A DNA stretch of 64,000 nucleotides from Phascolarctos cinereus (GCF_002099425.1 NW_018343991.1:17274501-17338500); one strand, 5' to 3'; counted from the first letter of the stretch, positions 9,767 to 21,085 are shown. A program made the numbers and translations. Notes: generated by a model not told the origin, from the letters alone.

Positions 9767-11143
9767 AGAGAATTTTTTTATGACTAGAGATAGCTTTGAT
9801 TTCTTTTTGTCTGAAAACTGCCTGTTCATACCCTTTGACCATTTGGGGAATTATTTGTACTTTTATATTTAATGTGAACATGAATTATTATGCAGATAGA
9901 TTAGAAGATTTAACATCCTCATGGACATCATCATCATCCTTTTATTCTGATCTTTATGTTCAATGGAGTCCAGACATAAAGTCTGCTGACAAGTCACTAT
10001 CCTGTTATTATTTTTCTATGTCTTCTGTTTGGCAAGCCATTGCATAGGTTAATTTGGTTATTGATCCTTTGAAATTTAATAATACCATTGAGATCGTCCT
10101 TAGTATACTCACTTTTATAAATTTGACTCAGTTTTCTATATACCTGAGAAATAAGGCTTTTATCAGAGATACCTGTTGCAAAATTCCCCCCCCCAGCTTT
10201 CTGCTTTCCTTATAATATGGTTGCATTGGTTTTGTTTGTGCAAAACCTTTTTAAATTTTATACAATCAAAATTATATATTTTATATTTTGTAATTGCCTC
10301 CATATTTTCTTTGGTCCTGAATTCTTCCCTTATCCATAAATCTTGCAGATCAAGTATTCCATGCTCTCTTAATTTGCTTATAGTATCACCTTTTAGTGTA
10401 AATGATGTATTTACTTTGACCTTATTTTGGTATATGGTGTGAGATGTTTGTCTATACCTAGTTTCTGCCATATTGTTCTCCAATTTCTTCAGCAGTTTTT
10501 GTTAAATGATGAGTTTTCATTCCAAAGGCTTGGATCTTTGGGTGTATATGTTAGATTGCTATGGCCATTTACTATAACGTAATTTATATCTAATCTATTC
10601 CACTGATCCACCACTCTATTTCTTAGCTAGTACCAGATTGTTTTGATAATTACTGCCTTATAATACAATTTGAGATCTGGTATAGCTAGACCACTTTCTT
10701 TCACATTTTTTTTTCATTGATTACCTTGATATCCTCAAGCTTTTCTTCTTCCAGATGAATTTTGTTACTATGTTTTAAGTCCTATAAAATAGTTTTTGAT
10801 AGTTTGGCATTGAATAAATGAATATTTCATATATTTTGATACTGATAAATTACATCACAATTATCAGTTTTTTGGGCATGCAACTGACAATTTTGTTGAT
10901 TTCTTCTTTGTTGTGAATTCTTTTTCATTTTTAATACTTATCTTTTGATTTTCCTTTATTTTAAAAAATCTGACTAGCTAACAGTTATTTTATTAGTTTG
11001 TTAAAAAAACTAACTTCTCCTTTTATTTAAAAATGCAACAGTTATTTTGCTTTCAGTTTTATTAATCTCTTCATTTATTTGAAGAGTACCTAATTTGTTG
11101 TGTAATTGGAATTGTTTTTATTTGTTTCTTTTCTAGGTTTTTT
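9767..11143 (-). repeat. RT-deleted L1, inverted copy
   Basis: The reverse complement matches 5950-7385 almost throughout, including the same ORF2 deletion junction (near 10805-10835) and the poly-G run (here poly-C at 10188-10195). It lacks the ORF1 fragment seen at 6609-6893. It is interrupted at 9868-10105 by other sequence and lacks the L1 3' UTR. Its outer end coincides with an aaaaaaacctagaaaag stretch like the start of the plus copy. Confidence 0.85.
9868..10105. repeat. Unidentified insert in the minus-strand L1
   Basis: About 240 bases interrupt L1 homology. A short tataaaagt repeat lies on both sides when read on the minus strand, so an insertion is plausible. Includes catcatcatcatcc. 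I cannot classify it. Confidence 0.5.
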
Positions 11144-11144
11144 T

Positions 11145-11400
11145 GAAAGCATTCTTGGGGCCACTCCAAGAATAGGAAGGACAAGAAAGATGATATGTAC
11201 TTCTTCCTGTTCCCCTTTGGGTTTGATTTCTTCTAGTTCTCTCTATATTCTGAGAGGTTTTTATTCCACGTGATTTGCAATTTATGACTGTTTGGTATGG
11301 TACAACTATTAATAATATTGTTCTTAAATTTTTGTGGGTCAGTATTATTATGCTCAAGTGATTAAGAGTGATAGATTTTGATCTGTGATAGCACTCTATT
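11145..11400 (-). repeat. Dong/R4-type LINE fossil, C-terminal part
   Basis: Minus-strand translation gives pieces in the order of an R4-type restriction-like endonuclease end: an NHLSIIILTHKNLRTILLI-like stretch (family pattern NRPDIV...LIDVAVP), an SEYRE stretch (KYxDL), then VHIIFLVLPILGVAPRML (VIPVVIGALG). Frames shift several times. The L1 at 9767-11143 lies directly beyond it. Confidence 0.6.
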
Positions 11401-11664
11401 TCTAACTCAGTTGCTTCATTCTAAAGGGTGTTTTGAGTTTCATATTTGTGGGATAGTGATTTGTTTAACAAGAGTAATGAGTTTGTGGTTTATAATTCTG
11501 GGCACTTGGTCATATTTTTTTTGTTTGGTTTTGTTTTCTTTAGGTGTCATTGTTTTTGCAACTTGCAGTGATAAATCACACAGTTTCTACCATGTCCTTG
11601 TAATTAACATTAGTTGTAGAAGTCATTATCATCATTATAGTATTATATGGACTCAATTCTCATC
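11401..11664. other. Unassigned AT-rich DNA
   Basis: May continue the Dong/R4 fossil upstream, but I cannot see a supporting motif. Confidence 0.3.
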
Positions 11665-11805
11665 TAGTAAAATGTGCCTAGCACTTGGGAGTAGGAGGCC
11701 TGAAGTTGTGTACTAACTTCACTACTTAGTAACTATGCCACCACAAACAAATTACTTACTCACCGTGAGGTAAAGTTTCCTTATTTGTTGAGTTAAGACG
11801 ACCAG
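11665..11805 (+). repeat. CORE-SINE, MIR type, very diverged
   Basis: Order of parts fits MIR: ggcctgaagttgtgtacta, cttcactacttagtaactat, aaacaaattacttactcacc, gtaaagtttccttatttgt. Confidence 0.5.
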
Positions 11806-12185
11806 TGCCACAGGGGCATTTTGAAAAAAGTATTTTCTAGATCTCTAAAAAAAAGATGTGAAATTATTATTGTTGTTGTTGTTGCTATATTTTCCCTGTT
11901 CCAGGAATAGTAGGGAAGTGATGAGCAGTCTCTTCTGCGGTTTGTGCTTTGTATAACCCTTCTTGCTTTATTCACTGAATTTTTTTTAGTGAAAGGGCCT
12001 GCAAATGTTGCTTGGCGGATGTGCCAGGGTTTATCAGCTACATAGTGGGTGACAGAGATTTTTGGACCTCTCCAGCAGGAGAGGGGGAGATGTGTGAACA
12101 TGAAGTGAAAAGTATGACGAGTCAAAGAGGTGAGTCAGACACCTATGATTAAGTTCTAGCTCAAATGAGGAACAGGTGAGAACAT
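11806..12185. other. Unassigned, apparently single-copy DNA
   Basis: No repeat recognised apart from a short GTT run (11869-11883). A 110-residue minus-strand open frame (11793-12125) resembles nothing known to me. Confidence 0.4.
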
Positions 12186-12189
12186 TTTA

Positions 12190-12375
12190 ATTTAATTCAA
12201 TTCAACTCAACAAACATATAATAAATACTTCCAATGCCTGATACGAAAAGCCTTGAGCTCAGCTGTGCAGAAATGGGGGGGGGGGGAATTGGTTTTGCTT
12301 TATTTATTTATTTATTTATATTTTTTAATGAAAAAGATGGAGTCCCTGCTTTGAAGGAGCTTACCATCTTAATGA
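12190..12375 (-). repeat. L2 LINE 3' end, antisense
   Basis: Reads caactcaacaaacatataat, aaatacttccaatgcctgat, then gtccctgctttgaaggagct. Interrupted by a G-run and (TTTA)n near 12276-12322. Confidence 0.65.
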
Positions 12376-12514
12376 ACACAAAAAAGAAAGATAGAAAAAG
12401 AGAGGAATAGCAGTTTGAATTTATACTACACTTTAACATCTACAAAAACAGCAGTGGGTTCACCTCACTAAAAGTCTTCAAGTTAAGATTAGGTGACCAT
12501 TTGTTCATGATGCT

Positions 12515-12765
12515 ATAATGACAATAGTTAACATTATATGACACATTAAGATTTACAAAGCATTTTGCATATATTATCTCACTTTATCCTCATGACATCC
12601 TTGAGGCAGGTACAATTATTATGCCCATTTTCTAGAGGATGAACTGAGCAGAAAGTGATTAAGCCTGAGTCACACAGCTAATACATGTCTGAGGCAGGAT
12701 TTGAACTCAGGTTCTCCTGAATCCAGGTCCAGCCCTCTATCCACTATCTAACGATCTCTGTAGAG
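12515..12765 (-). repeat. CORE-SINE, MIR type, antisense
   Basis: Near-complete antisense copy: tttacaaagcattttgcata, attatctcactttatcctca, agtcacacagctaatacatg, gaggcaggatttgaactcag, ccctctatccactatct. Confidence 0.85.
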
Positions 12766-12949
12766 GGGAGTCTTATTCAGGTGTGCACTGGACTCAATGT
12801 CCTGTTAGGTCCCTTCTAGCTCTAATGAAAACAACAAGGGCAAAGCACAAGCCAAAGGAAAGTACTCCAAGAAATGAGAAAGTGGAGAGCTCTAGCTGGG
12901 GGAAAAGGTGATATCCTTTTTCCTCATCAAGATATCTTTGTTATTACAT

Positions 12950-13090
12950 TTAAAAGGAATGGCAAGTTGTACATAATATGTTTGCAGTTTCATGTGCAAT
13001 CATCTTTTTTTTTATTATGCTGTGTTATGGAAATGTTTATTTTATCACATAAATTAAAAATAAAACAAGTAAAAATTTAAAAAAAAGAAA
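12950..13090 (+). repeat. A-tailed retroelement 3' end, family unclear
   Basis: gttatggaaatgtttatttt and caTaaattaaaaataaaac-type sequence run into an A-tail at 13076-13090. Confidence 0.4.
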
Positions 13091-13294
13091 GCAACTGAAA
13101 AAATGAAATGGTTGGGGAGATCAAGATGTGAAAGGTAAAGGGTATGCAGCATGTTAAGAGCAGAGACATCATTAGAACTTGGCTCCATTGACCTCCCACC
13201 TCCAACCTACTCTCCCCTGAGTTGACCCAGCAGAAACAGAATGAAAAGCCCTAATTCGACAAGGAAATTCCAATAGATAAATGCTCCTATTTCT

Positions 13295-13450
13295 GTAGTA
13301 CACTAAAGTTTACAAAGTGATTCCCTCACAATAACTCCATTACAGTAAGTGGCAGAAGAACTGTTATCATCATTTAAAAATGAAGAAACTGAAATTCAGA
13401 AAGGTTAATTCACAGCTAATAAATGTTAGTAAAAGTTAAGAGTGGATATT
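13295..13450 (-). repeat. CORE-SINE, MIR type, antisense
   Basis: ctaaagtttacaaagtgatt, atcatcatttaaaaatgaag and aaactgaaattcagaaaggt in MIR antisense order. Diverged. Confidence 0.65.
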
Positions 13451-13639
13451 CAACATTCTTAGAATGTAAAAAGAACACTCCCATTCCCCAGTACATAAAT
13501 ACGCAGCACCCTGGAAGCTTAAACTTATTCTAGTTGTTATTTTACTGCCATTTTGATTTCCCAACCCAAAAGAGAAATCTCATCTATGACTTCCCAAAAT
13601 CTTAAGGAAGGGAGCTCTCTTTTGGCTTCGTGCATGATT

Positions 13640-13865
13640 TCATTAAGTTTCCACCTCCTACTTCAAGCCTTTCCGATCGCCCCACAATGTGACAGTGCTG
13701 TCCCCCACCTTGAAATGACGTCGTATTTACTTATCTGGTACAAGCCCTAGCCCCTCCCCCCACCCCAGCATAACATAAGCTCCTCAAGGCCAAGAATCGT
13801 TTTCATTTTTGTCCATATATCCCCAGTACCTGGCACTGTGCCTTGTACTTAATTGAGTTGTATTG
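13640..13865 (+). repeat. L2 LINE 3' end
   Basis: ttaagtttccacctcctact, cataagctcctcaaggccaa, atccccagtacctggcactg, then a degraded tail. Confidence 0.7.
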
Positions 13866-14540
13866 CATAGACTGGACATATAGAAACAGATGAATTAGGA
13901 AGAAAAAAACAGGTTTCTCAGGAGCAAGTTGGAGAGGGGTTGGGCTCTGTAACTGTGCTGTCAATTTGCAGTTTTCCAGCAACTATACAGTCTACTCCAA
14001 CTGAATGTGAGATTGTTGATGACTCGCTAGGAGGGGGAGCAGAAGGGAGGTATAGGGCAGGGCTGGGTCCCACGATTACAGCTAGAGGAAAAGAGCCTCC
14101 TTTCAAAGGGAGTGCAAACTCAGATAACCCTCCTTTTGAGGGAACCTAGTAGGTTGTCATGAAGTAAAGATAGAGAATAGGGAACAAGTCTCCCCCTGCT
14201 ATTGACACAAAATGTCTACTATTCTTACCTGGGGTGAAAATTATTTTTCCCATAGAGCTGGGTTTCTAGAAAATAACTCTCAGGGGTATACCTGAGTCAT
14301 CAAGGTGAATGAATCATCAAAAGGTAGATGGAGACAGAGGCAAAGCTGGTAACTTGAGCTTGCTAACTTCTTGACTTTCCATCCATTGGTCCTCTTAGCT
14401 CCTCAAATGAGCTTGAAGGTCGAAGTATCCTTCAGACAGGAAATGGCAGTCAAGTAGACATGAGGTCTACAGAGCTGCAGCACTTTGAAACAGGGAGTGG
14501 CTGGCTATTTATTTTTTTTGAGGGGGAAGCATATGAAACA
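13866..14540. other. Unassigned DNA
   Basis: No recognised repeat. 13940-14149 is open on the plus strand (69 codons), but it lacks recognisable domains and I do not call it a gene. Confidence 0.4.
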
Positions 14541-14625
14541 GGGAGAATAGCACTCACCCTGCTTACTCTATAGGTTTGCTGTGAGGATTATATAAGATAA
14601 TGTCTGTGCAAGACCTGGGACACCG
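14541..14625 (+). repeat. MIR tail fragment
   Basis: tgctgtgaggattatataag and ataatgtctgtgcaagacct match the MIR region after the core. Confidence 0.4.
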
Positions 14626-14734
14626 CCCTCTCACACAAGGCCCCAGAAATATTGTTCCAGCTATGGGGCATTGCTTTGATCTGTATTCATCCAAAACCAG
14701 AGGTCATGATTCTCCGCCATTCTCTACCACTAGC

Positions 14735-15260
14735 AGGTTTGCTTTAGTAGCCATTCAAAACAATAGGCATGATCAGTTTAGAGCAGGACGCATTTAATCA
14801 AACAGAATAGTAAGCAAAAAGCAATAAAACATTTACCCCCATAAATCTTGGATATACTCTGTGATAAATGCACACACAATCGCTGCAAAAACTGAACATT
14901 CACTGGGATTGTGTTTGAGATCACACATGTCCAGCATCTACCCGTAGTGGAGAACATGTGCGGCTAGGGCACATGTGGAGAGGCAACACGTGCTTGTATA
15001 GCTGAAGGGCTGCCTGTGACTTTTGGTAATGTCTTCATGCTGCTCTCTGCTGGGCCTGCACCTGTGCATCATGCCATATACATGCTGTCTGATGGGTATG
15101 CTGTCACACCTATGCTACTCCCTATCTCTCCCTCCTGAGCTGGTCCCTTTCCTCTCTGTTGCCACCTACTAGGTCCTCAGCCTAGGTGCTGACCATTCCC
15201 ATAGAAGGAAGGGGTTCTATACCATGTCTCTTTTAGCTTAGCACCCAGAGCTCAGAGCCT
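14735..15260. repeat. Unclassified LTR-like repeat, copy 1
   Basis: Shares an ordered set of blocks with 32185-32600: gcatttaatcaaa, acatttacccccataaatct, actgggattgtgtttgagat, catctaccc. Possibly an LTR fossil of an endogenous retrovirus; no coding part is recognisable. Old and degraded. Confidence 0.4.
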
Positions 15261-15289
15261 AAATTTTAACTCTTTCAGAAGGAAGGCAG

Positions 15290-15790
15290 GATTTTTTTGT
15301 GACAACAAAAAACTGCAAAGTAGATGAATATCAGCTGGGGGTGGTTAAAAAATTGTGATATGTAAGTATAATGGAAAATGGCTGTGCTATAAAGAAGATA
15401 CGCATGTGAAGAATTCAGAGAAAATGAGAAGATTTAGACAACTGGTTGCAAAGTGAAGTAGGCAGAATCAGGAAAATAATATACACAATGACTACAGCAA
15501 TGTAAATGGAAAGAACAAGAACAAAAACTGATCACAGGTGGAGCACTCTGGCTTTGGAATATTACATATATTACCAGGTTCAGTTGATGTACTGCTTAGT
15601 TTTGCTGAACTTCTTCCTCTCCCCTTCTTTTTCTTTTTCTATTTTTTGTTACAAGGGATGGTCCACTGAATGTTTGCTTTTATTTTTTTCCAAATAATTT
15701 GAGTGAGGTAGGATGGAGGGATATATTTGGAAATGAAAGTTATATAAAAGCAAGATACTCAAATTTTATTATATTTAATTTTTTAAGGAA
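15290..15790 (+). repeat. Old L1-like 3' end
   Basis: agatgaatatcagctggggg, ataatatacacaatgactac and aatgtaaatggaaagaacaa fit the ORF2 end and 3' UTR of older marsupial L1s, followed by a T-rich block and AT-rich tail. Confidence 0.65.
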
Positions 15791-16375
15791 GGTAAACCAC
15801 CACACACATATAACCAGTCATTGGACTAGGGAGCTATTTTCTTCCCACAAGAAGTGTATCAGTTTCCAGTCTTAACCTCCAGTGTCCATGGTCTTTCAGA
15901 ACATGGAACATCCAGTTATCTAGGTAGGGCTTGTAGACATATAGTTCTGTCTTTTTAGCTTTCTGCATCTCTCCATTGTCTTAACTAATTATCTGATTTA
16001 GGATTAGAAATACCCCATCATTTCCTGTCCTCAAATCCACTGGGCAAGTCACAAGGATTTTGCCCAAGAAACAAACAAACAAAGAAAACCACTGGGCTAT
16101 GTGAATATGAGCCCCATAATTTTCCTCAGCATAGCCCACCCCTCAAGATTCTGTGGGTCTCCTATACAGATGGATGAAGGTCGTAAGGCAAGAATAAAAG
16201 AGGCTAGATGAAGCTGATACAAGGCTATCACTTTGCCCTTCAAATAATTATTTTTCAAATTCCTGCCTATATATTACAATGACTATGGGGCTGTCGACAA
16301 GTCTTCCCACCTCTGAGCCTACATATTAAAGTATCTCTAAACCACACAGCTAATACAAGGATAAGTTACTTTTAT
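15791..16375. other. Unassigned DNA
   Basis: No gene or firm repeat. A (AAAC)n-like stretch lies near 16070-16085. Confidence 0.4.
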
Positions 16376-16377
16376 TG

Positions 16378-16735
16378 GAGATGAAGTATGGCCTAGTGAA
16401 AAGCGCAATGAGTAGGGAGTCATAGGAACTCAGTTCAAATTCTATCTCTGCTGTTTACTACCTATGTGATACTGGGCAAGTTATTTAACTTTCTGAGGTC
16501 TCAGTTCCTCCAGCTGAAAAAAGAGACGAGTTGGGGCAGCTAGATGGTGCGGTGGGTAGAGCACTGGCCCTGGAGTCAGAAGGACCTAAGTTCAAATCCG
16601 GCCTTGACACTTACTAGCTATGTGACCCTGGGCAAGTCAATTAATTCCATTGCCTAGCCAAAAAAAAAAAAAAGAGGGGAATTGGGCTAGGGAATATCTA
16701 CAAGCCCTTTCAGGCCTAAATACCCTAACTGGGGC
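16378..16735 (+). repeat. CORE-SINE, MIR type, split by WSINE1
   Basis: Head and core at 16378-16532 (gtgatactgggcaagttatt, ctcagttcctccagctgaaa). The tail resumes at 16685 with gggctagggaatatctacaa and ccctttcaggcctaaata. Confidence 0.75.
16533..16673 (+). repeat. WSINE1-type SINE inserted in MIR
   Basis: ggggcagctagatggtgcgg start, gttcaaatccgg B-box, gaccctgggcaagtcaatta, A-tail. TSD aaagagacgagttg (16520-16533) against aaagaggggaattg (16671-16684). Confidence 0.92.
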
Positions 16736-16949
16736 AAATTAAATTCCTGAGACTCAGATCCTGTATTTGCAAAAGAGCGATAGTGAGATTATCATAATGG
16801 GAAAAGCTCCTAGTAAACCTAGAGCCATAGAAATGTGAGCAATCTGTATTATAGGCAGCTTCCAGGGATGATGACATCTGCTGTTGAGGCAATGTGGTCT
16901 TGAGAAATATTAGGTCCGTGAAAAAATTAAAAAAACAAAAAATAGGCAA

Positions 16950-17085
16950 AATAAACATGATTAATATGGAAATATGTTTTGCTTGACAACACAGGTATAA
17001 TGAGTATTATTACATTTCTTGCCTTGTAAATGGGGAGGGAGGGAGAGAATTAGGAACTCAAAATTTTTTAAGTGATTTGTTTTCA
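16950..17085 (+). repeat. L1 3' UTR end
   Basis: atatggaaatatgttttgct, then gggagggagggagagaatta and ggaactcaaaattttttaag, the usual marsupial L1 terminus. Confidence 0.7.
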
Positions 17086-17089
17086 AATT

Positions 17090-17740
17090 AGGAGAAATAC
17101 TAGTTCCAGACACTACTGAGGACCATGGAGGAAGGAGGCCCCAGAAAACTAGGCCCAGGCTTAACATTGGCTACTAAATATGTTTCAGGCAAACAAAACA
17201 GGACCAGGAGCAAGAAAAACCCAATGGCCAAAGACTTAGAGTCCTCCAAGAGTAAGCAAGGAAGTGATTACAAATCAAAATAGGCTAGATAGAAGCCGGA
17301 AAAAGAATGTTCAGGAGGAAGAGAGAGAAGTTTCTTCCTTGCCTGGGGAGAGAAGGGACATTGGGGGAGAACAGGAGCTAAATGCATTGTCCCATATAGT
17401 CAACGTGTTGATTTGTTCAGTTTAACTATAATTTTTTGTTACATGGAGGCAGGGGGATCTTAGGGTAAGGTTAGTGATTTTTGTTGGTGTTTTGTTTCGT
17501 TTTGTTTTGTTTTTAAAGAGCATCAATAAAACTTTTCTTTTAAGGAAAAGAAGCATCCTTTCAAACCTTGGAGCAGTGCAAATTTAAGCTGACTTGTAGA
17601 GTTTGAGCAACCCAGGCAAAATCAAAGGAAATGAAGAATAGTCCTCAATCCTTGGAGCCCCATAAGCTAAGCCATTTGTGGGACTAGACTTGAGTTGCCT
17701 CTGCATGAGATATCTGGGCCATTAAAGCTGTTCTTTGCAG
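17090..17740. other. Unassigned DNA
   Basis: No gene or repeat recognised, apart from a TTTTG-rich run near 17490-17510. Confidence 0.4.
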
Positions 17741-17744
17741 GACA

Positions 17745-17850
17745 GTTGAAAGGACATTGGACTTAGAATCAGGAGACTGAGCTTTGAATCCTTCCTACAA
17801 GGTACTTACTGTGTGACTGTGGACAAGTCATCTAGCTTTTCAGAGCTTTA
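17745..17850 (+). repeat. CORE-SINE, MIR type
   Basis: ggacttagaatcaggagact and ctgtgtgactgtggacaagt core sequence. Confidence 0.7.
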
Positions 17851-17854
17851 ATAC

Positions 17855-18355
17855 AACAGTCATTGTATTTAGCTCCTATTATATGCCAGGCTCTGTGCTA
17901 GGTGCTGAGTGTACAAAGACAAAAATGAAACATCCCCTGCCCTCAAGAAGCTTACATTCTACTTGGAAGGGGATATATCTCACACACAAATACATACATA
18001 CATAAATATATATATATATATATATATACATACATACATAAATATATATATATATACACACATATATACACACATATATATACATATACATATACACACA
18101 CACATATATATACATATATATACACACATATATATACATATACATATATATACACATACATATATACATATGCATATATATATATATACACGTGTATATA
18201 TATAGATAAATAAATACAAAATATATGCCAAATAATTATAACTAATTTGCAGCACATAGAAGCAAAGAGCTCTAACTAATACAATAGGAAAAGACCCTGT
18301 ATAAGGAAGTGGTAACTGAGATGATCCTTGAAGGACTTTAGATTTTAAGAGGACT
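17855..18355 (-). repeat. L2 LINE 3' end, antisense, with microsatellite
   Basis: ctcctattatatgccaggct, gtgctaggtgctgagtgtac, ctcaagaagcttacattcta. L2 sequence resumes after the TA/CA block (18215-18355: aggaagtggtaactgagatg). Confidence 0.8.
17985..18212 (+). repeat. (TA/CA)n compound microsatellite
   Basis: Alternating tatata, cacaca and tacata blocks over about 225 bases inside the L2. All long Tyr/Ile/Cys open frames here are artefacts. Confidence 0.95.
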
Positions 18356-18539
18356 TAGTCTCTTCATTTATAAAATGAGGATAATGGTGCCCATAATAGT
18401 TAAGAATGCTTGTCGCTGGGAATGACTTCTCTGTTTACCTACAGTTAACTAACTGCCAAAAATCTTAAAAAAAAATGAAGAAGGTTTTGACCTATGTGCT
18501 TTTTTTTGCAGACAGGGAAGAGAAGTTGTAAAAGTTTTT

Positions 18540-18700
18540 GGCAGTCTGCAAGGTACCTGGGTTCAAATCCTGATTCACCTACTTTCCATCTGTGCAAATT
18601 TGGCAACTCCCTTACCCTCCCTGAGTCACAAATTCCTTTGTAAAAATAGTGGCAACTCTAAGATCTCCACTAGCTAGCTATAAATCCTAAGATTTTAAAA
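18540..18700 (+). repeat. CORE-SINE, MIR type
   Basis: cctgggttcaaatcctgatt B-box block and ctgagtcacaaattcctttg, then gatctccactagctagctat tail. Confidence 0.6.
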
Positions 18701-19155
18701 AGATCAAGTGATGACCAAGGGAGCGGGAGGGCTAAGGCCCAGGGCACAGGAGGGAGAAGGGGATGGAAATAACACCCAGTGAGCTGACCCAAGGGCACCA
18801 TTATCTCTAGAGAGTTCACAGCAGCAAAAAGCCCCATGTGGTACCACACACAAGAAAAGAGAGCTGAGATCTGGGAAGATCAGAGACACCCAGGGCCAGG
18901 AGGAAGGAGCATTGCACTTTGGGTAATGTAATGGGGTAATGGGGCCACAATCAGAGCCAGGCTGGAGCAACTGGGAATAAGATCTCAGCTGGGGCAGCCA
19001 TGGTTCCCAAGTGGCTGTAATAGAGAAATCGAGAGGGTCAGAAAGTAGGTCCCTACTCTTCTACAACTGGACCTGGGAGTTAGGAATGGTTACATCCTAT
19101 GAACTCAAAGTTGAATGGGCTCTGCATATGTCCAGTTTTGGCTCCTGTAGGCCAT
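18701..19155. other. Unassigned, moderately GC-rich DNA
   Basis: No recognised repeat or exon. Minus-strand frame 18704-18970 has no known motif. Confidence 0.4.
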
Positions 19156-19159
19156 ACAT

Positions 19160-19330
19160 TTTTTAGTACAAAATGTATTTATTAAGTGCCTGTGTATACA
19201 GCACTGCTCTAGGCCATGATAGGAGTGAGGAGAAGGGGCCTACAAAATTTAGGTAGACGCTGTGCCTGCCCTCTTGTAGCTTGTCACCTAGGACAGGAAT
19301 AAGACACAAACATATCTAACTAGAACATAG
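19160..19330 (-). repeat. L2 LINE 3' end, antisense
   Basis: aaaatgtatttattaagtgc, gcactgctctaggccatgat, cctgccctcttgtagcttgt. Confidence 0.7.
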
Positions 19331-19411
19331 AACGTTATGTAATAAGGGAGAAGGTTTGTTCTCCTATTGTCTCTCACTATTTCTGGACCATAGATTCTGG
19401 GTGTCTGAATG

Positions 19412-19515
19412 AAAGCCAATCAATCAATCAGCAGGCTTTTATTGTCAGGCGTGTGCCAGACACTATGCTACGTGCACAAAGACAAAGGATAAACTCATCC
19501 CTGCTCTCGATGACT
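19412..19515 (-). repeat. L2 LINE 3' end, antisense
   Basis: caatcaatcaatcagcaggc, gtgtgccagacactatgcta, tccctgctctcgatgacttc. Confidence 0.7.
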
Positions 19516-19607
19516 TCCTCTTTGTCTCTCTTGTCATCATTGGGCCCAAGTAGTCACAAGTCCATAGGTACGAGTTCCAAGCACTTCACAGATCAGCAAA
19601 CACTCCA

Positions 19608-19708
19608 GTTCAACAAACATTAGGTGCCAACTTTGTGCAGGGCAGTGTGCCAGGCTGAGAATACAAAGACTAAAACAATCCTTGTCTTCAAGAAGTTTAT
19701 CATCTCCT
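19608..19708 (-). repeat. L2 LINE 3' end, antisense
   Basis: ttcaacaaacattaggtgcc, gcagtgtgccaggctgagaa, tcttcaagaagtttatcatc. Confidence 0.65.
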
Positions 19709-19709
19709 G

Positions 19710-19835
19710 TGATTCTGAAGACTCCAATTTGAATCTTGGTTCTTCGTGTACTATTTGTTTCACGAGTTTACAAAAGTTGTGGCCCCTCCCTGGGCTTCAG
19801 TTTTTTGTTCTGTAACAACAATTAAAAAAAAAAAA
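19710..19835 (+). repeat. CORE-SINE, MIR type, diverged
   Basis: tgaagactccaatttgaatc, then cccctccctgggcttcagtt and an A-run. Confidence 0.5.
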
Positions 19836-19889
19836 CGGGGGTGGAGGGCAGGTGGTGTTGAGCTAAATGATCCTGAATGTCCATGTAGC

Positions 19890-20220
19890 TCTCCTCCTTC
19901 AATCTCCAGATTTCACCCACTCTGTCTCAGCTGTCTTCCCTGTCTGCCCCTGCGGTCCCCTTCTCCTATTGGAGACTTCTTCCTGCAATTTTGAGGAATT
20001 CTTTCTTTTCCAGACTTCAACACCATGCTCCTGAGAGGCTCCTCCACCACTCCCACAGGTCACCGTTTTTAACTCCCTTTGATGTGTTTTCTCCATTCTA
20101 TTGGAAGCTCCTTGAGGCCAGGAACTGTCTTTCTTTTTGCTTGTATTTGTATCCTCAGCATTCAGTAAAGTGCCTTGTGTACAGTAAGTGCTTAATATAT
20201 GCTTGTTGCCTTAATTTGGA
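19890..20220 (+). repeat. L2 LINE 3' end
   Basis: tggaagctccttgaggccag, atcctcagcattcagtaaag and gtacagtaagtgcttaatat are clear. The part before 20085 is weaker. Confidence 0.7.
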
Positions 20221-20935
20221 CTCCCTGATCATGCATTATTTCTGTAATTTTGGATCTCAAGCAGGATGAGAAAGCATGAATGGGGTAGAATCTGTGGCAG
20301 TGGAGATGCTAGCCACAGGAATGAGATAGTTTTTGAAGTCTTCAAGTATTTCAACTCACCTAGTGTGGAAAGTGAGTTACATCTGTATTTTACTACCCAG
20401 GACAAGCTAAGCTGTTTAAATGTGTTTAAATGTACATTGATTTCCAGTGTCAAATTTTAAATGTGCTATTTGGAGAAATTTTGTACTTTGTTCCTGGTGA
20501 GGTACAAACAAAAGCTAAGACATGAAGGCTGAGCGGTCCTTTTGTAATGTTTTGTATTTCAGAATTTTTGCACAGAGGGAAGCACATACATCACCACTCC
20601 CTCTCCTCTTCTGTTTCCTTGTCTTAGCCACCTCCCTATGCCCCAGGGCAACAACACCTGAGAACCCAGAAAACTCTTTTGCCAGCATATTGCTTCTCCA
20701 TAACCTCTGAGCAATGTTAGGCCCTAAGCCTGCTTTCCACTCCTGCTAATTTTTGTGGCTTCCTTCTTAATCTCTCTGCCCACACAGAAAGGGCTAGGTC
20801 AGGGCCAGAGCCAAGCTGTCAAAGCACCCTCTGCCCCAGCACCACCACCTTCACCCCTTCCCAGAAGCAGCAACCATGCACCCAGGCCTTACCAGAAGAA
20901 AGAGGAATCACTGAGCTGCATTGCAGAGCAAAAAG
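20221..20935. other. Unassigned DNA
   Basis: No gene or recognised repeat. Short open frames overlap on both strands and carry no domain. Confidence 0.4.
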
Positions 20936-20939
20936 TCTT

Positions 20940-21085
20940 TGGAATGATGATGAAAGTGATGATGATGATTATGACAATGATAACAATAACATTAATAATA
21001 ATAATGACAACAATTCACTTTAATGTAGTCCTTGAAGGTGCACAAAGCATTTTATGTGCATTATTTCAAATCACATGGAGCTGTC
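20940..21085 (-). repeat. MIR fragment with GAT/ATA repeats
   Basis: gatgatgatgattatgacaa run, then tgcacaaagcattttatgtg and cattatttcaaatcacatgg, the antisense MIR tail. Confidence 0.5.

Noticed and set aside
5948-11143. Twin-priming inversion of one L1
   Set aside because: Twin priming inverts the 5' part next to the 3' part of one copy. Here both arms cover the same ORF2 region and lie plus then minus, which does not fit.
13940-14149. 69-codon plus-strand frame as an exon
   Set aside because: No domain, weak borders and no CpG excess. Not better than chance.
17879-18257. 91-101 codon Tyr/Ile/Cys-rich frames
   Set aside because: Product of the TA/CA microsatellite inside an L2.
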